NCBI GenBank assembly: GCA_002027195.1
Contig: MWJO01000011.1
Coordinates: 59,876 to 123,875 of the forward strand
Reading direction: 5' to 3'
DNA length: 64,000 bases
DNA from: Streptomyces sp. GKU 895
Lineage (GTDB): Bacteria; Actinomycetota; Actinomycetes; Streptomycetales; Streptomycetaceae
Shown here piece by piece: positions 36,351 through 44,716 of the stretch (position 1 is its first letter; every line of letters begins with the position of its first letter). The notes beneath the pieces were generated by a model. That model made no database searches and had not been told where the DNA came from. It was given only the letters and a program-made list of their open reading frames with translations. A program made the translations under genes and the position numbers.

Positions 36351-37031
36351 GTGTCGCACCGCAGCAGCGCTGCCAGGACCGCACTTGTCGTCGTCGCACA
36401 CCATCGGGCCGATTCCCTCACCGCGCACACCGCCCGCCGGACCGCCGCGCGACTCGAGAACGCCGGATACCGCGTCGACCTGCTCGACCTGCACGCCGAG
36501 GGGTTCGACCCGCGGATGAACGTGGCGGACCAGCCCGACTGGGGCAACCGGGAGAAGCCGTACTCGGACGAAGTCCAGGCCCATATGCGGCGCGTTCTCG
36601 ACGCCGATGTCGTCGTCGCCGTGTTCCCCGTGTACTGGCAGAACGTGCCCGCCCTCCTCAAGGGCTGGATCGATCGCGTGTGGAACTACGGGTTCGCCTA
36701 CGGCCGCAGCAAGCCGCGCCTGGCGGGCAAGCGCATACTGTGGCTGGGCCTGGCCGGCGCCACCTCCGACGACCCCGTCACCGAGGGAATGCAGGCCCTG
36801 CTGGAGACCAATCTGAGCGAGGGCATCGCCTACTACTGCGGGTTCTCCCACTCCTCCGTCGCCCTGCTCCCCGACGCCGAGGAGCGCCCGCAGCGCGTCG
36901 ATGCCGAGGGCAATCTGCTGGTCGGCGACGCGGTTGCGGGAGCCGAGCGCGAGGCGCAGTATGCCGAGTTCGACCGTCGCGCGCAGAAGGCCGTGGAAGA
37001 GTTCCTTGCGGCGGAGTTGGCGACGGCCTGA
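36351..37031 (+). CDS. NAD(P)H-dependent flavin oxidoreductase (flavodoxin-like)
   Basis: A 226-residue protein from GTG 36351 with GGGAGAAG upstream; a frame from 36306 is longer but lacks a ribosome site. The flavodoxin-like fold is shown by TALVVVAHHRADSLTAHTAR (phosphate-binding N-terminus), VVVAVFPVYWQNVPALLKGW and IDRVWNYGFAYG, which match the MdaB/NQO1 family of two-electron quinone reductases that bind FAD or FMN. Such enzymes protect against reactive quinones. It is divergent from an AraC regulator. In 37032-37233 lies a low-value open stretch (GCHGQRLIGGAVNNPSG) that I cannot assign. Confidence 0.88.
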   Translation: MSHRSSAARTALVVVAHHRADSLTAHTARRTAARLENAGYRVDLLDLHAEGFDPRMNVADQPDWGNREKPYSDEVQAHMRRVLDADVVVAVFPVYWQNVPALLKGWIDRVWNYGFAYGRSKPRLAGKRILWLGLAGATSDDPVTEGMQALLETNLSEGIAYYCGFSHSSVALLPDAEERPQRVDAEGNLLVGDAVAGAEREAQYAEFDRRAQKAVEEFLAAELATA

Positions 37032-37233
37032 GGACCGACACAGGCTCCCACGGGATGCTCCTCAGCCCGCACCCGATCGACAAGACGGCCCGCATCAACG
37101 AAGCGGCGATGCGGGCCGCACGGCACGTGGCTCTGCTCACCACCGGGGGCTGTCACGGGCAACGGCTCATCGGCGGTGCGGTGAACAACCCATCCGGCAC
37201 CAGCCGCTCGACAATCCCCACGACCTGTCTCGC

Positions 37234-37701
37234 CTACGACTCCCTCGAGCAGGCGGTCTCGGTCCAGGTCGCCTGAAGGTCACGGCAGACAATCGTGAGA
37301 GTGCCGTCCCAGCAGGCGATTTCGTGGCTGCAGCCATCCTCGTGCGGCAGGATCTCGTCGAGAATCAGAGCCCCGAGGTCCGCCCCTCGGCCGTTGCCGA
37401 CGGGATCGATGGTGTAGCTCGACACCCCTGCATAGCGGATCAGCAGGTCTTCGTCATGCTTCCAGCAACTGTGCTGGAACTCGATCTCCATCGCCTCACC
37501 ACCGGCACCCCGGACAGCCCGAATGGTCAGGTCCTTGACACATCGTCTGCTCCGAAAGTCGTAGTGGTCCGCGTCCGTGGCGAAAGCCCGGGCGCCTGGC
37601 GGCAGGTCACCGGAGATCGAGGGTAGGCAGCTCAGGTAGCGAGACGGGTCCAAGACCCCTGACACGTCACCGACCTGCGCATCGAGACTGACGTACTCCA
37701 T
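37234..37701 (-). CDS. Hypothetical protein
   Basis: A 155-residue acidic cytoplasmic protein from ATG 37701 (MEYVSLDAQVGDVSGVLDPS). The composition and codon bias are those of a real gene (IEFQHSCWKHDEDLLIRYAG, ILPHEDGCSHEIACWDGTLT), and a beta-rich C-terminal half is likely. No motif is recognised. It is 109 bases from the start of the plus-strand-independent SMI1-type gene further upstream on the same strand; the pair could be an immunity-type locus, but no toxin gene is near. The C-terminal residues (TETACSRES) look less conserved than the rest. Confidence 0.55.
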   Translation of the reverse strand: MEYVSLDAQVGDVSGVLDPSRYLSCLPSISGDLPPGARAFATDADHYDFRSRRCVKDLTIRAVRGAGGEAMEIEFQHSCWKHDEDLLIRYAGVSSYTIDPVGNGRGADLGALILDEILPHEDGCSHEIACWDGTLTIVCRDLQATWTETACSRES

Positions 37702-37869
37702 CGAATCGCGCCCCCGCTCATGTCTTCCACTGGCCGGCGCATCGTCGCACAGGCTGACCAAATGAGACGACGTCCAAAGAGCTGGTCACGCAGTCTGGCG
37801 GACACCTGCGAAATCTGCCGGAGTGCTGCCTGACTGGGCGCGCGTCGTCACGCCTGCTCATAAGGGAAG

Positions 37870-38601
37870 TCACTGGACTTCATCCCAGACGTCACCGCCG
37901 TAAGCCCAGGTCCACAGCCATGTGCGTAGTGAGGCGGTGGCATGGCGAAGGCCGTCATGAGGGCCTTCGTCGGCGGTGTAACCGTCGGCGTCGTAGAGAA
38001 GCACTGGGTTGTCGACTGCGCTCAATGAGACATGCCATTCCATCGTGCAGCCGCCGTAGGTGAGAAAGAGCCACGATGGTGGCATGCCCTCTGATCGGTT
38101 GCGTTCGTGGATGCTGGCCGCGCACGGCCAATCGCGAACGTGCCCTGGGGCCCGGTTGCCGTCGGTCAGGGAGGCAAGCCCGCCATCGGGGCCGAATCCT
38201 CCGTTGGCGACCTCGGAGTAGAGGCGCCGAAGAAGTTCGGGGAGACGTCGTCCGATTCTGTGCTCTGCCTTCTCGACGTCCGACAGGGAGATCGGAGGGA
38301 ACAGCGGCCCGCGAGGGGCGTCGGCGTAGTAGTCGGCCACCTCCTCGGTCTCGGCCTTGAGCTCAACCGTGCCGTCATTCCCATACGAAACGATGTCGTC
38401 TCGTATCCGGTCCAACCGGGGCTGGCCATAACGCTCGATGATCCACGCGACAGGGACGTCCGCGCGGTCGAATCGCAGGCCCGGATCCCATGCCCGAGCC
38501 TGCAGAGCTTTGATCAACGCGTCGTCGTCCGCCTCTTGCCTGGTCTCCGGACGGGGCTCATGGCGGAGTGGCACAGGTACGCCATGGGGAGAAGAGGTCA
38601 C
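37870..38601 (-). CDS. SMI1/KNR4 family protein
   Basis: A 243-residue protein with the SMI1/KNR4 (SUKH) pattern: LSDVEKAEHRIGRRLPELLR, then LYSEVANGGFGPDGGL, which forms the conserved tryptophan/glycine patch of the family. In bacteria such proteins are frequently immunity proteins of contact-dependent toxin systems or orphan members. Here no toxin is adjacent, so it is probably an orphan. There is no export signal. It lies next to a decayed IS5-like transposase, so the neighbourhood has been reshuffled. Function is not established. Confidence 0.78.
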   Translation of the reverse strand: MTSSPHGVPVPLRHEPRPETRQEADDDALIKALQARAWDPGLRFDRADVPVAWIIERYGQPRLDRIRDDIVSYGNDGTVELKAETEEVADYYADAPRGPLFPPISLSDVEKAEHRIGRRLPELLRRLYSEVANGGFGPDGGLASLTDGNRAPGHVRDWPCAASIHERNRSEGMPPSWLFLTYGGCTMEWHVSLSAVDNPVLLYDADGYTADEGPHDGLRHATASLRTWLWTWAYGGDVWDEVQ

Positions 38602-38930
38602 GTGTCAGGAGCCTACTGCTGCACGTCGACTGCTTTCAGAAGCCGTCGGAGGCAGATGATCCCGCAGGCGGGTTCGAGCATGCCTTGATGGGGGTCGGTT
38701 CGTCGCTCGCAGCGGGTGCGGAGTCGTTCATAGCCCCGGTCCCCGTCGGGGTTCCGTGACCGTCGACGATCAAGCGGTTCTCGGATCCAGCAGGCCGGCG
38801 CGGCGCGGTTCGGTCGGCAGGTCGGTGTGCAGGTGTGGGCAGACGCCGGCCTCGGTACAGTCCCGCAGCCGGCGCCAGGCCGTCACCCCGGGGCGGCCCA
38901 CGCCAGGCGGCCTCTCCAGTACCACAGGTG
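38602..38930 (-). mobile_element. IS5-family transposase remnant
   Basis: Reading on the minus strand, two broken parts occur in the right order. The first, at about 38780-38890, has GVTAWRRLRDCTEAGVCPHL, which matches the N-terminal part of an IS5-type transposase. The second, at about 38620-38755, has GDRGYERLRTRCERR and PACGIICLRRLL, the usual C-terminal end with the YxxxxR..E-like region and the final CLRRL. The central catalytic part is deleted and stop codons interrupt the rest. No terminal inverted repeats were identified. Frame-disrupted by real deletion, not a sequencing slip. Confidence 0.6.
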
Positions 38931-38967
38931 GAGCCCCTGGGGCCGGCTTGCCGTCAAGCTTCGGGTG

Positions 38968-39357
38968 TCAGTCGAGGTAGTTCGCGCGCCCTTCGTCGTC
39001 GAGTTCGAAGGGGCCCTCAGGGATGACGCAGAACTCATTGCCCTCAGGGTCCGCCATCACCAGGAACCCGCCGTCGTCGTACTTCTCCAGCCTGCGCCCG
39101 CCGAGGGCCTCGATCCGTTGCTGCTCGGCGGCGGGGTCGGGAGAGGTGACGTCGAAGTGCATCCGGTTCTTGCCTGACTTGGGTTCGGCGGTCCGCTGAA
39201 AGCCCAGACCCAGGTCGTTCTCCCGCCGCAGCCACACGTAGGGGCCCGTGCGGCCCACGACCGGCCTGCCGAGCAGCTCGGACCAGAAAGCAGCGAGTCG
39301 CTCGGGGTCCGTGGCATCGACGATGAGGGCATTGATCTGCATGGATGAGTCCGCCAT
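38968..39357 (-). CDS. VOC family protein (glyoxalase-like)
   Basis: A 129-residue protein of the vicinal-oxygen-chelate fold. The first babbb unit starts MQINALIVDATDPERLAAFW and the second includes RMHFDVTSPDPAAEQQRIEA, with FLVMADPEGNEFCVI at the end, where the metal-binding His/Glu of the family usually lie (H near residue 70, E near 116). In Streptomyces most such proteins are fosfomycin-resistance-like or unknown. It lies just outside the Nit1C-type operon (the glycosyltransferase stop is 26 bases upstream), on the same strand, so it may be read from that promoter but is not a conserved member of that cluster. Confidence 0.85.
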   Translation of the reverse strand: MADSSMQINALIVDATDPERLAAFWSELLGRPVVGRTGPYVWLRRENDLGLGFQRTAEPKSGKNRMHFDVTSPDPAAEQQRIEALGGRRLEKYDDGGFLVMADPEGNEFCVIPEGPFELDDEGRANYLD

Positions 39358-39382
39358 GGGTCGATCCTCTCAAACCCCCTCG

Positions 39383-40495
39383 TCAGGGTCGCCCGAAATC
39401 CTCGGCGCCCCTCAGCCGAGAGTCGTAGAACGCCAGATGGCGTTCCGCAGCGGTGGTCCAGGTGTGGCGGGCTGCGAGTCGGCGGCCCCGCTCCCGGCGC
39501 CCGGGGGTGTCGTCCGTGAGCGCGGCGCCGAGCTCGGCGGCCAGGTCCTGGCACGTGGTCGCGAAACGGGCGGCGGTGTCGAACACCTCGCGCAGGACGG
39601 GCAGATCGCGGACGACCAGCGGAACTCCCGCGGCGAGTGCCTCCATCGCGGCAAGTCCGAAGCCCTCCTTGACGGAGGGGAAGGCGAAAGCGGAGGCGGC
39701 GGCCACCAGGGGTGGCAGCTCGTCCTCGGCGACCTGACCCAACACGACGGGTTCGACGCGGAGTTCGGCTGCGCGGGCCTCCCAGCGGGCTCGGTAGTCG
39801 CGGTAGTCGAAGAGGGTCTCGCCGCCCGCGATCACCAGCCGTACGTCCGGATGGGTGGAGCGCAGCAGGGCGTAAGCCTCCAGCAGGTCCAGCGAGCCCT
39901 TGCGGGGTTCGATGCCGCCGACGGTGAGGACGTAACGGCCCAGACGGGCACGCCAGTTCGCGCGGGCGGCCGGCTCGGTGGTGGCGAAACGGTCGTAGGC
40001 CACTCCGTTGGGGATGACCGCCGCCTCGATGCCCCAGCCGTCGGCCAGTTCCGTGGCGACGGCGGCCGATACACAGATGTGCGCGTACGGCTCGACGATG
40101 GCCCGCTCGTGGCAGGCGGCCAGTTCGGGGGTGGTGAAGTGGTCGATGTGGTGGACCGTGCGCACGCAGCGGCCGCCGACCGCGTTGGCGCTGATGCAGT
40201 CCTGGGCGTGGACGATGTCGTACGCCGCCGCGAAGGACTCGAAAGCCTTGCCCAGGACAGCGATTGACCGCAGGATCCGTTCGCCGACTGTCTCCTCGGG
40301 CGGGCCGTCCGGGAACGGCACGATCCGCAGGCGCACAGCGGGGTCGACCGGACGGAAGAAGCCAGCGTCTCCGCCGCGGCCCAGCGTCCACACCGTGACG
40401 TCCTGCCCGGCCGCGGTGAGCGCCTCGGCGAGGGCGAGGGTGTGGACGACGCCGCCGCGCGGCTTGGTGGAGTAGCTCAGCAGAGCGATCTTCAC
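39383..40495 (-). CDS. MSMEG_0565 family glycosyltransferase
   Basis: A 370-residue GT4-type glycosyltransferase (GT-B fold). The start GTG 40495 overlaps the stop of the upstream nitrilase-like gene as GTGA. Key features: KIALLSYSTKPRGGVVHTLA at the N-terminus, AHICVSAAVATELADGWGIE, the VPN-like IPNGVAYDRF, a donor-binding VLTVGGIEPRKGSLDLLEAY, and EGFGLAAMEALAAGVPLVVR with the EX7E motif. This family occurs in the Nit1C (MSMEG_0565-0572) cluster, where its acceptor is unknown. It is the last gene of the cluster here and was probably placed by translational coupling. Confidence 0.9.
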   Translation of the reverse strand: MKIALLSYSTKPRGGVVHTLALAEALTAAGQDVTVWTLGRGGDAGFFRPVDPAVRLRIVPFPDGPPEETVGERILRSIAVLGKAFESFAAAYDIVHAQDCISANAVGGRCVRTVHHIDHFTTPELAACHERAIVEPYAHICVSAAVATELADGWGIEAAVIPNGVAYDRFATTEPAARANWRARLGRYVLTVGGIEPRKGSLDLLEAYALLRSTHPDVRLVIAGGETLFDYRDYRARWEARAAELRVEPVVLGQVAEDELPPLVAAASAFAFPSVKEGFGLAAMEALAAGVPLVVRDLPVLREVFDTAARFATTCQDLAAELGAALTDDTPGRRERGRRLAARHTWTTAAERHLAFYDSRLRGAEDFGRP

Positions 40496-41327
40496 GACGG
40501 GTTCTCCCGGTAGGTGTCGGGACGGCGTTCGTCGAGGTGGCGCAGGATGCGGCGGGCGCGCTCGATCTCCTCGGCGACGTCGATCTCGGCGACCGCGAGG
40601 CCGGCCTTGGACCAGGTGCGGGCGAGGATGTCACCGCCCGGGCCGACCACCTTGGACTGGCCGAGGAACCGCATTCCGCCCATGGCGCCGGTCTGGTTGG
40701 AGGAGGCGAGGACGACCTGGTTCTCGGCGGCGCGGGCCTGGTCGTACAGGTCGAAGAGCTTGGCCTGGCGGTCCTGGGCCATGCGCGGGGCGCGGTTGGT
40801 GATCGACGTGGGCCAGGCGGAGAGGCAGGCGAGGATCTCCGCGCCGTCCAACGCCAGTGAGCGGGCCGACTCGGGGAACGTCTTGTCGTAGTCGATGAGC
40901 ATGCCGATGCGGCGACGGGGGTGTCGAAGGCGTCGAAGCGGTCACCGGGTGCGTAGGCGGCGACCTCGCCGGCCGGCAGGTGGACCTTGCGGTGGCGGCC
41001 GAGGACCCCGTCGCCGCTGACGCAGACCGCGGCGTTGTAACGCTCGTCGCCGCCGTCCTCGCAGTAGCCGAGGCAGACCACCATCTCGGCGGCCAGGCGG
41101 GCCACTTGGAGGATCAGCGGGTCGTCAGGCTTCAGGGCCGGCGGCAGGGCGTCGGGGTCCGGGTGGCGCAGGTCGGCGAGGTAGCCACCGAGCGCGGCGT
41201 CGGGCAGGACCAGCAGACCGGCGCCGGAGGCGCGGGCCTCGTCGATGAGCTTGGCGATGCGGGCCAGGTCGAACTCCAGGTCGCGGCCGAAGTGGGCGGC
41301 AGCAGCCGCGATCCGGATCGTGCTCAT
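40492..41327 (-). pseudogene. Nitrilase-fold paralogue, frame-disrupted, lacking catalytic residues
   Basis: Second nitrilase-superfamily gene of the cluster, from ATG 41327, overlapping the upstream stop as ATGA. The frame switches at about 40913: FDAFDTPV is in one frame and GMLIDYDKTFPESAR in another; inserting one G (GTC GGC CGC) restores a 278-residue protein. Independently of that, the catalytic residues are altered. Glu43 of the nitrilase triad is Asp (LPDAALGGY, residues 41-49) and the active-site Cys is Asp (LIDYDKTFPE, near 146). The catalytic Lys (HRKVHLP, K114) is kept. The frameshift is probably an assembly error, but the two substitutions are well separated and look real, so the protein is likely a non-catalytic partner. 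Confidence 0.82.
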
Positions 41328-42175
41328 GGGCTGACTGCTCCTGTGGGTACGTCGTAGGTCTCGGGCCGTCGGTCGCGCAGGTGTCCCATCGACCGGCGGG
41401 CGGTCTCCAGTGCCTGTGCGACGTCCAGTTCGGCGACGGCGACGCCGGCGGCGACGCCCGTGTCGGCGAGGATCTCGCCACCGGGGTCGACGACCTTGGC
41501 GCTGCCGACGAAGCGTAGCGACCCGAACGTGCCCGACTGGTTGGCCGACAGCCACACGATCTGGTTCTCCAGCGCGCGGGCCCGGTCGAAGAGGTCGAAG
41601 CGGCGTTTCCAGCGGTCGTCGACGAGGTCCGCGGCCGCGTTCGTACGGGATCCGGGCCAGGCGGAGACGCAGACCCCGATCTCGGCGCCGTCGAGCGCGA
41701 GCGCGCGGGCGGACTCCGGGAACGCCTTGTCGTAGCAGATCATCATGCCGATCCGGCCGACCGGGGTGTCGAAGGCGTGGAAGCGGTCCCCGGAGGAGTA
41801 GCTGGCGTCCTCGCTCAGTGGCTGGTGGACCTTGCGGTGGTTGCCGAGGACGCCGTCGCCGGTGACGCAGACGACGCTGTTGTAGCGGGCTTCGGCTGCC
41901 GCTTCGCAGTATCCGGCGACGACCGTCATCTCCCCTGCCAGGGAGGCCAGTCGGCGGATCTCGGGGCCGTCGAGGGCGAGCGCGGGCGGGCCCTCGTCGA
42001 GTTCGGTGGAGTCGTCGAGGCTGAGCAGATATCCGCCGAGGCAGGCCTCGGGCAGCGCCAGCAGGCGTACGCCCTCCTCCCGGGCTTCCTTGATCAGCCG
42101 TTCGGCGAGCTGGAAGTCCTCCTCCAGGTCGCGGCCGAACTCGGCGGCGACGGCGGCCATGCGCAGGGTGGTCAT
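41324..42175 (-). CDS. Nitrilase-family carbon-nitrogen hydrolase
   Basis: A 283-residue nitrilase-superfamily enzyme. The Glu-Lys-Cys triad is complete: Glu43 in LPEACLGGYL, Lys115 in HRKVHQP, and Cys147 in ICYDKAFPES. The gene starts at ATG 42175, overlapping the stop of the AIR-fusion gene as ATGA. In Nit1C-type clusters this enzyme (sll0784-like) has been linked to the use of cyanide or other nitriles as nitrogen source. It is soluble and likely acts with the paralogue encoded next to it, which has lost the Glu and Cys. Acting on a small nitrile or on a cyanide-derived compound is therefore an inference. Confidence 0.9.
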   Translation of the reverse strand: MTTLRMAAVAAEFGRDLEEDFQLAERLIKEAREEGVRLLALPEACLGGYLLSLDDSTELDEGPPALALDGPEIRRLASLAGEMTVVAGYCEAAAEARYNSVVCVTGDGVLGNHRKVHQPLSEDASYSSGDRFHAFDTPVGRIGMMICYDKAFPESARALALDGAEIGVCVSAWPGSRTNAAADLVDDRWKRRFDLFDRARALENQIVWLSANQSGTFGSLRFVGSAKVVDPGGEILADTGVAAGVAVAELDVAQALETARRSMGHLRDRRPETYDVPTGAVSP

Positions 42176-43617
42176 GCGGCGGTCCCCATCCCGGTCACAG
42201 CGGACATGACCGCTTCGGTGATCTCTCCGTCGAGCCAGCGCAGCCCGACGCCTTCTCCTACGGTGAGCTCCCCGCACACCGCACCCGTGGCGGGTCCGGC
42301 GGGAAGGGGCGGTGCGCCCGGTTCGTCGGCCGTGAGCATCGCGAAGCCCGGGAAACAGGTGAACCAGTCCCCCACCGTCGCCGTCTCCGGCCGGGGTACG
42401 GCGGCCACGTCGAGCACCGCACGGCAGCCGCTCGCCTCGGCGAGCATGCCGAGGGTGCCGGCGACGCCTGCCATCGACACGTCCTTGGCGGCGGCAGGCT
42501 GTGCGGCGGCCACCGCGCGGGTCATGGTGCGCAGTTCGTCCGTACGGCGGTGGCTGGTCGGAGTCCCACTGACGGCCCCGGTAGCCCGGGCGCCAGCTCC
42601 CGCCGAGGTCGGCGGTGAGGCGTACGGCGTGTCCGGGGCGGCCGCCACCACCGGGCACGGCCGGCCCGTACGGCCGAGCGCGGTCACCGACAGGGCGGCC
42701 GGGACGCCGAGTTGGGTGTGTCCGCCGAGCAGCGGGAAGCCGTACGCCTGTGCCGCCCGGGCCAGCCCAGCCAGGACCCGGGCGGCGTGGCCGGCGGCGT
42801 CGGCGGGCGCGACCGCGGTCCAGCAGTCCGAGCGGGGCTGCGCCCATCGGCGGCGCAGGTCGTTGGCGTTCACGAGGACCGCGCACCAGCCCGCCCACTC
42901 GGGGTCGCGTTCGACCATGGACGGCACGATCGCGTCGCAGGCAGCGATCACGTCAGTGCCGGGTACGGGGGCGCCGTCGTCACCGATGAAGCCCGGGGGC
43001 GCGGCCAGCGCGGTGAGGAGGGGCCGAGGGGGACTTCGTCGCCGCCGCGAGGCGGCGATGCGGCCGATCCGCCACCGCATGAGGACGTGCGGCGCGCCCG
43101 CGACCGTCGTGTCCCGCACCCGCTGCCAGCCGAGCCGCCGGAACAGCACCTCGTTGCGCGCCTGGACGGTCGCATCGAAGCGCAGCACGCCCTCCGCCTC
43201 GGCACGGGCGCAGGCGGCCCGGACGAGAGCCGCGCCGATGCCGTGCGGGCCGCGGGCCCGGCGGGCGACAACCAAGCGCCCGCCCTGCCACCAGCCGAGG
43301 TCGGGGCCGTCGTCGACCGGGCCTAGGCGCACCCCGCCGACCACGGTGCCCTCGGGGTCCTTCGCGACCAGGACGACGGTGCGTGGGTCGGTGTCGTGGT
43401 CGTCCAGGTCGTGGTGGGCGAAGAGTTGCTGCTCATGGACGAAGGCGGCGCGGCGCAGCTCCCGGTAGGCGGTCATGTCCGCCGTGCCGTCCGCCTCCTC
43501 GATGTGGAAAGCGGGTCGGCGGGCGAGTGTGCTGCGGTCGCCCAGCAGGGCCAGGATGTCCTGCGGATCGTCCACGGTGGGCACGGTCACGGAGCCGTCG
43601 AGGTTCACGGCGCTCAC
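42172..43617 (-). CDS. MSMEG_0567-type GNAT acetyltransferase fused to AIR synthase-like domain
   Basis: A 481-codon open frame from GTG 43617, which overlaps the radical SAM stop as GTGA. The N-terminal half is a GNAT domain (AYRELRRAAFVHEQQLFAHH, GPHGIGAALVRAACARAEAE, ARNEVLFRRLGWQRV). The C-terminal half matches AIR synthase-related proteins (sll0787-like: ACDAIVPSMVERDPEWAGWC, GFPLLGGHTQLGVPAALSV, AKDVSMAGVAGTLGMLAEAS). Two short stretches are out of frame yet the frame stays open: near 42800-42860 the other frame gives MGAAPLGLLD, and near 42560-42660 it gives PGGGGRPGHAVRLTADLGGS. Each is bounded by compensating indels, so the native protein is probably intact. It likely acylates or activates an intermediate in the cluster pathway. 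Confidence 0.85.
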   Translation of the reverse strand: MSAVNLDGSVTVPTVDDPQDILALLGDRSTLARRPAFHIEEADGTADMTAYRELRRAAFVHEQQLFAHHDLDDHDTDPRTVVLVAKDPEGTVVGGVRLGPVDDGPDLGWWQGGRLVVARRARGPHGIGAALVRAACARAEAEGVLRFDATVQARNEVLFRRLGWQRVRDTTVAGAPHVLMRWRIGRIAASRRRRSPPRPLLTALAAPPGFIGDDGAPVPGTDVIAACDAIVPSMVERDPEWAGWCAVLVNANDLRRRWAQPRSDCWTAVAPADAAGHAARVLAGLARAAQAYGFPLLGGHTQLGVPAALSVTALGRTGRPCPVVAAAPDTPYASPPTSAGAGARATGAVSGTPTSHRRTDELRTMTRAVAAAQPAAAKDVSMAGVAGTLGMLAEASGCRAVLDVAAVPRPETATVGDWFTCFPGFAMLTADEPGAPPLPAGPATGAVCGELTVGEGVGLRWLDGEITEAVMSAVTGMGTAA

Positions 43618-44706
43618 CCGCCCGCTGTCCGAAGGACGCTGCAGGCGCCGCACGCCGCACAGCCGGCCTTCTGGTCGGCGCCGCTCATCCCGGCGGCACG
43701 CAGCTTCGCGGCGACGCGCTCGGTGACGTACGTCAGGAGTTGCGCGTCCGGTGCCGCGACGCCGTCGCGGGCGGCGAGGGTGCCGCTCATCGGGCGGAAC
43801 GGGACGACGAAGGGGTACACCCCCCGTTCCGATCAACTCACCTGCGCCTTTGATGAGTTCGTCGGGATCCTCGCCCAGTCCGACGAGGAGGTAGGTGGAG
43901 ACGCGGTTCGGTCCGAAGACGCGCACCGCCTCGTCCCACGCGGCCTCGTAGTCGGCCAGCGGGACCGTCGACTTGCCGGGCATCCAGCGTCGGCGCGCCG
44001 CGTCGTCGAGGGACTCGACGTGGATGCCGATGGCGGTGGCCCCGGCGTCGTACAGGGCGTGGATCCAGGCGAGGTCGCCGGGCGGTTCGCACTGCACCTG
44101 GATCGGCAGGCCGGGCACGGCCGCCAGCACCGCCCGAACGGACCGTACGAGGGTGCGGGCGCCGCGGTCGGGTCCGGTGGTGGTGCCGGTGGTCATCACC
44201 ATCTGCCGTACGCCGTCGAGCCGTACGGCGGCTTCGGCGACCTCGGCGAGCTGTGCCGGGGTCTTGGCGGCCACGGTGGCGCCGGAGCGCAGGGACTCCT
44301 CGATGGTGCAGAAGCGGCAGCGGTCGGACTCGGCGTAGCGGATGCAGGTCTGTACGACGGTGGTGGCGAGGACGTCCGAGCCGTGCAGGCGGGCGATCTG
44401 TTCGTAGCGGATGCCGTCGGCGGTGGTCAGGTCGTAGAACCTGGGTCGTTGAACGGTGGTGAGGGAGATTCCGGTGTCCTCGTCGCCGAGCCACACCTTG
44501 CCGTCGCGCACGGAGTAGGGACTGTGGGGGTTGCGTGGGAGCGCGGCGTTGGCACCGTCGACGAGGACGTGTCCGTCGTCGCTGGGCCCCGCGCCGTCCG
44601 GCCGCCGCACGGGCGTGTCCGACGCGACGCCGCGCAGGGCGAGTTCGGCGCGGGTCATGATCCGCACGTCCACCGCCGTACCGCTGTTCCCGGTGCCAAC
44701 GCTCAC
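43614..44706 (-). pseudogene. MSMEG_0568 family radical SAM protein, frame-disrupted
   Basis: Starts at GTG 44706, with GGGAGGA upstream. The iron-sulfur cysteines are C121, C130 and C133, in CIRYAESDRCRFC: a C-x8-C-x2-C spacing, unlike the standard C-x3-C-x2-C. The AdoMet-binding barrel follows (QMVMTTGTTTGPDRGARTL, GIHVESLDDAARRRWMPGK). At about 43822, a run of six C on the plus strand, the frame changes: DELIKGAGELIGTG is in one frame and YPFVVPFRPMSGTLAARDG in the next, ending with a C-terminal cysteine cluster CAACGAC near the stop at 43614. One base removed gives a protein of about 363 residues. The enzyme is the radical catalyst of the Nit1C-type pathway; its reaction is unknown. Confidence 0.82.
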
Positions 44707-44716
44707 GTCGTCCTCC

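Noticed and set aside
37032..37233. A short open stretch after the quinone-reductase gene (GCHGQRLIGGAVNNPSG)
   Set aside because: No ribosome site, no known family and an end overlapping the next gene; probably chance.
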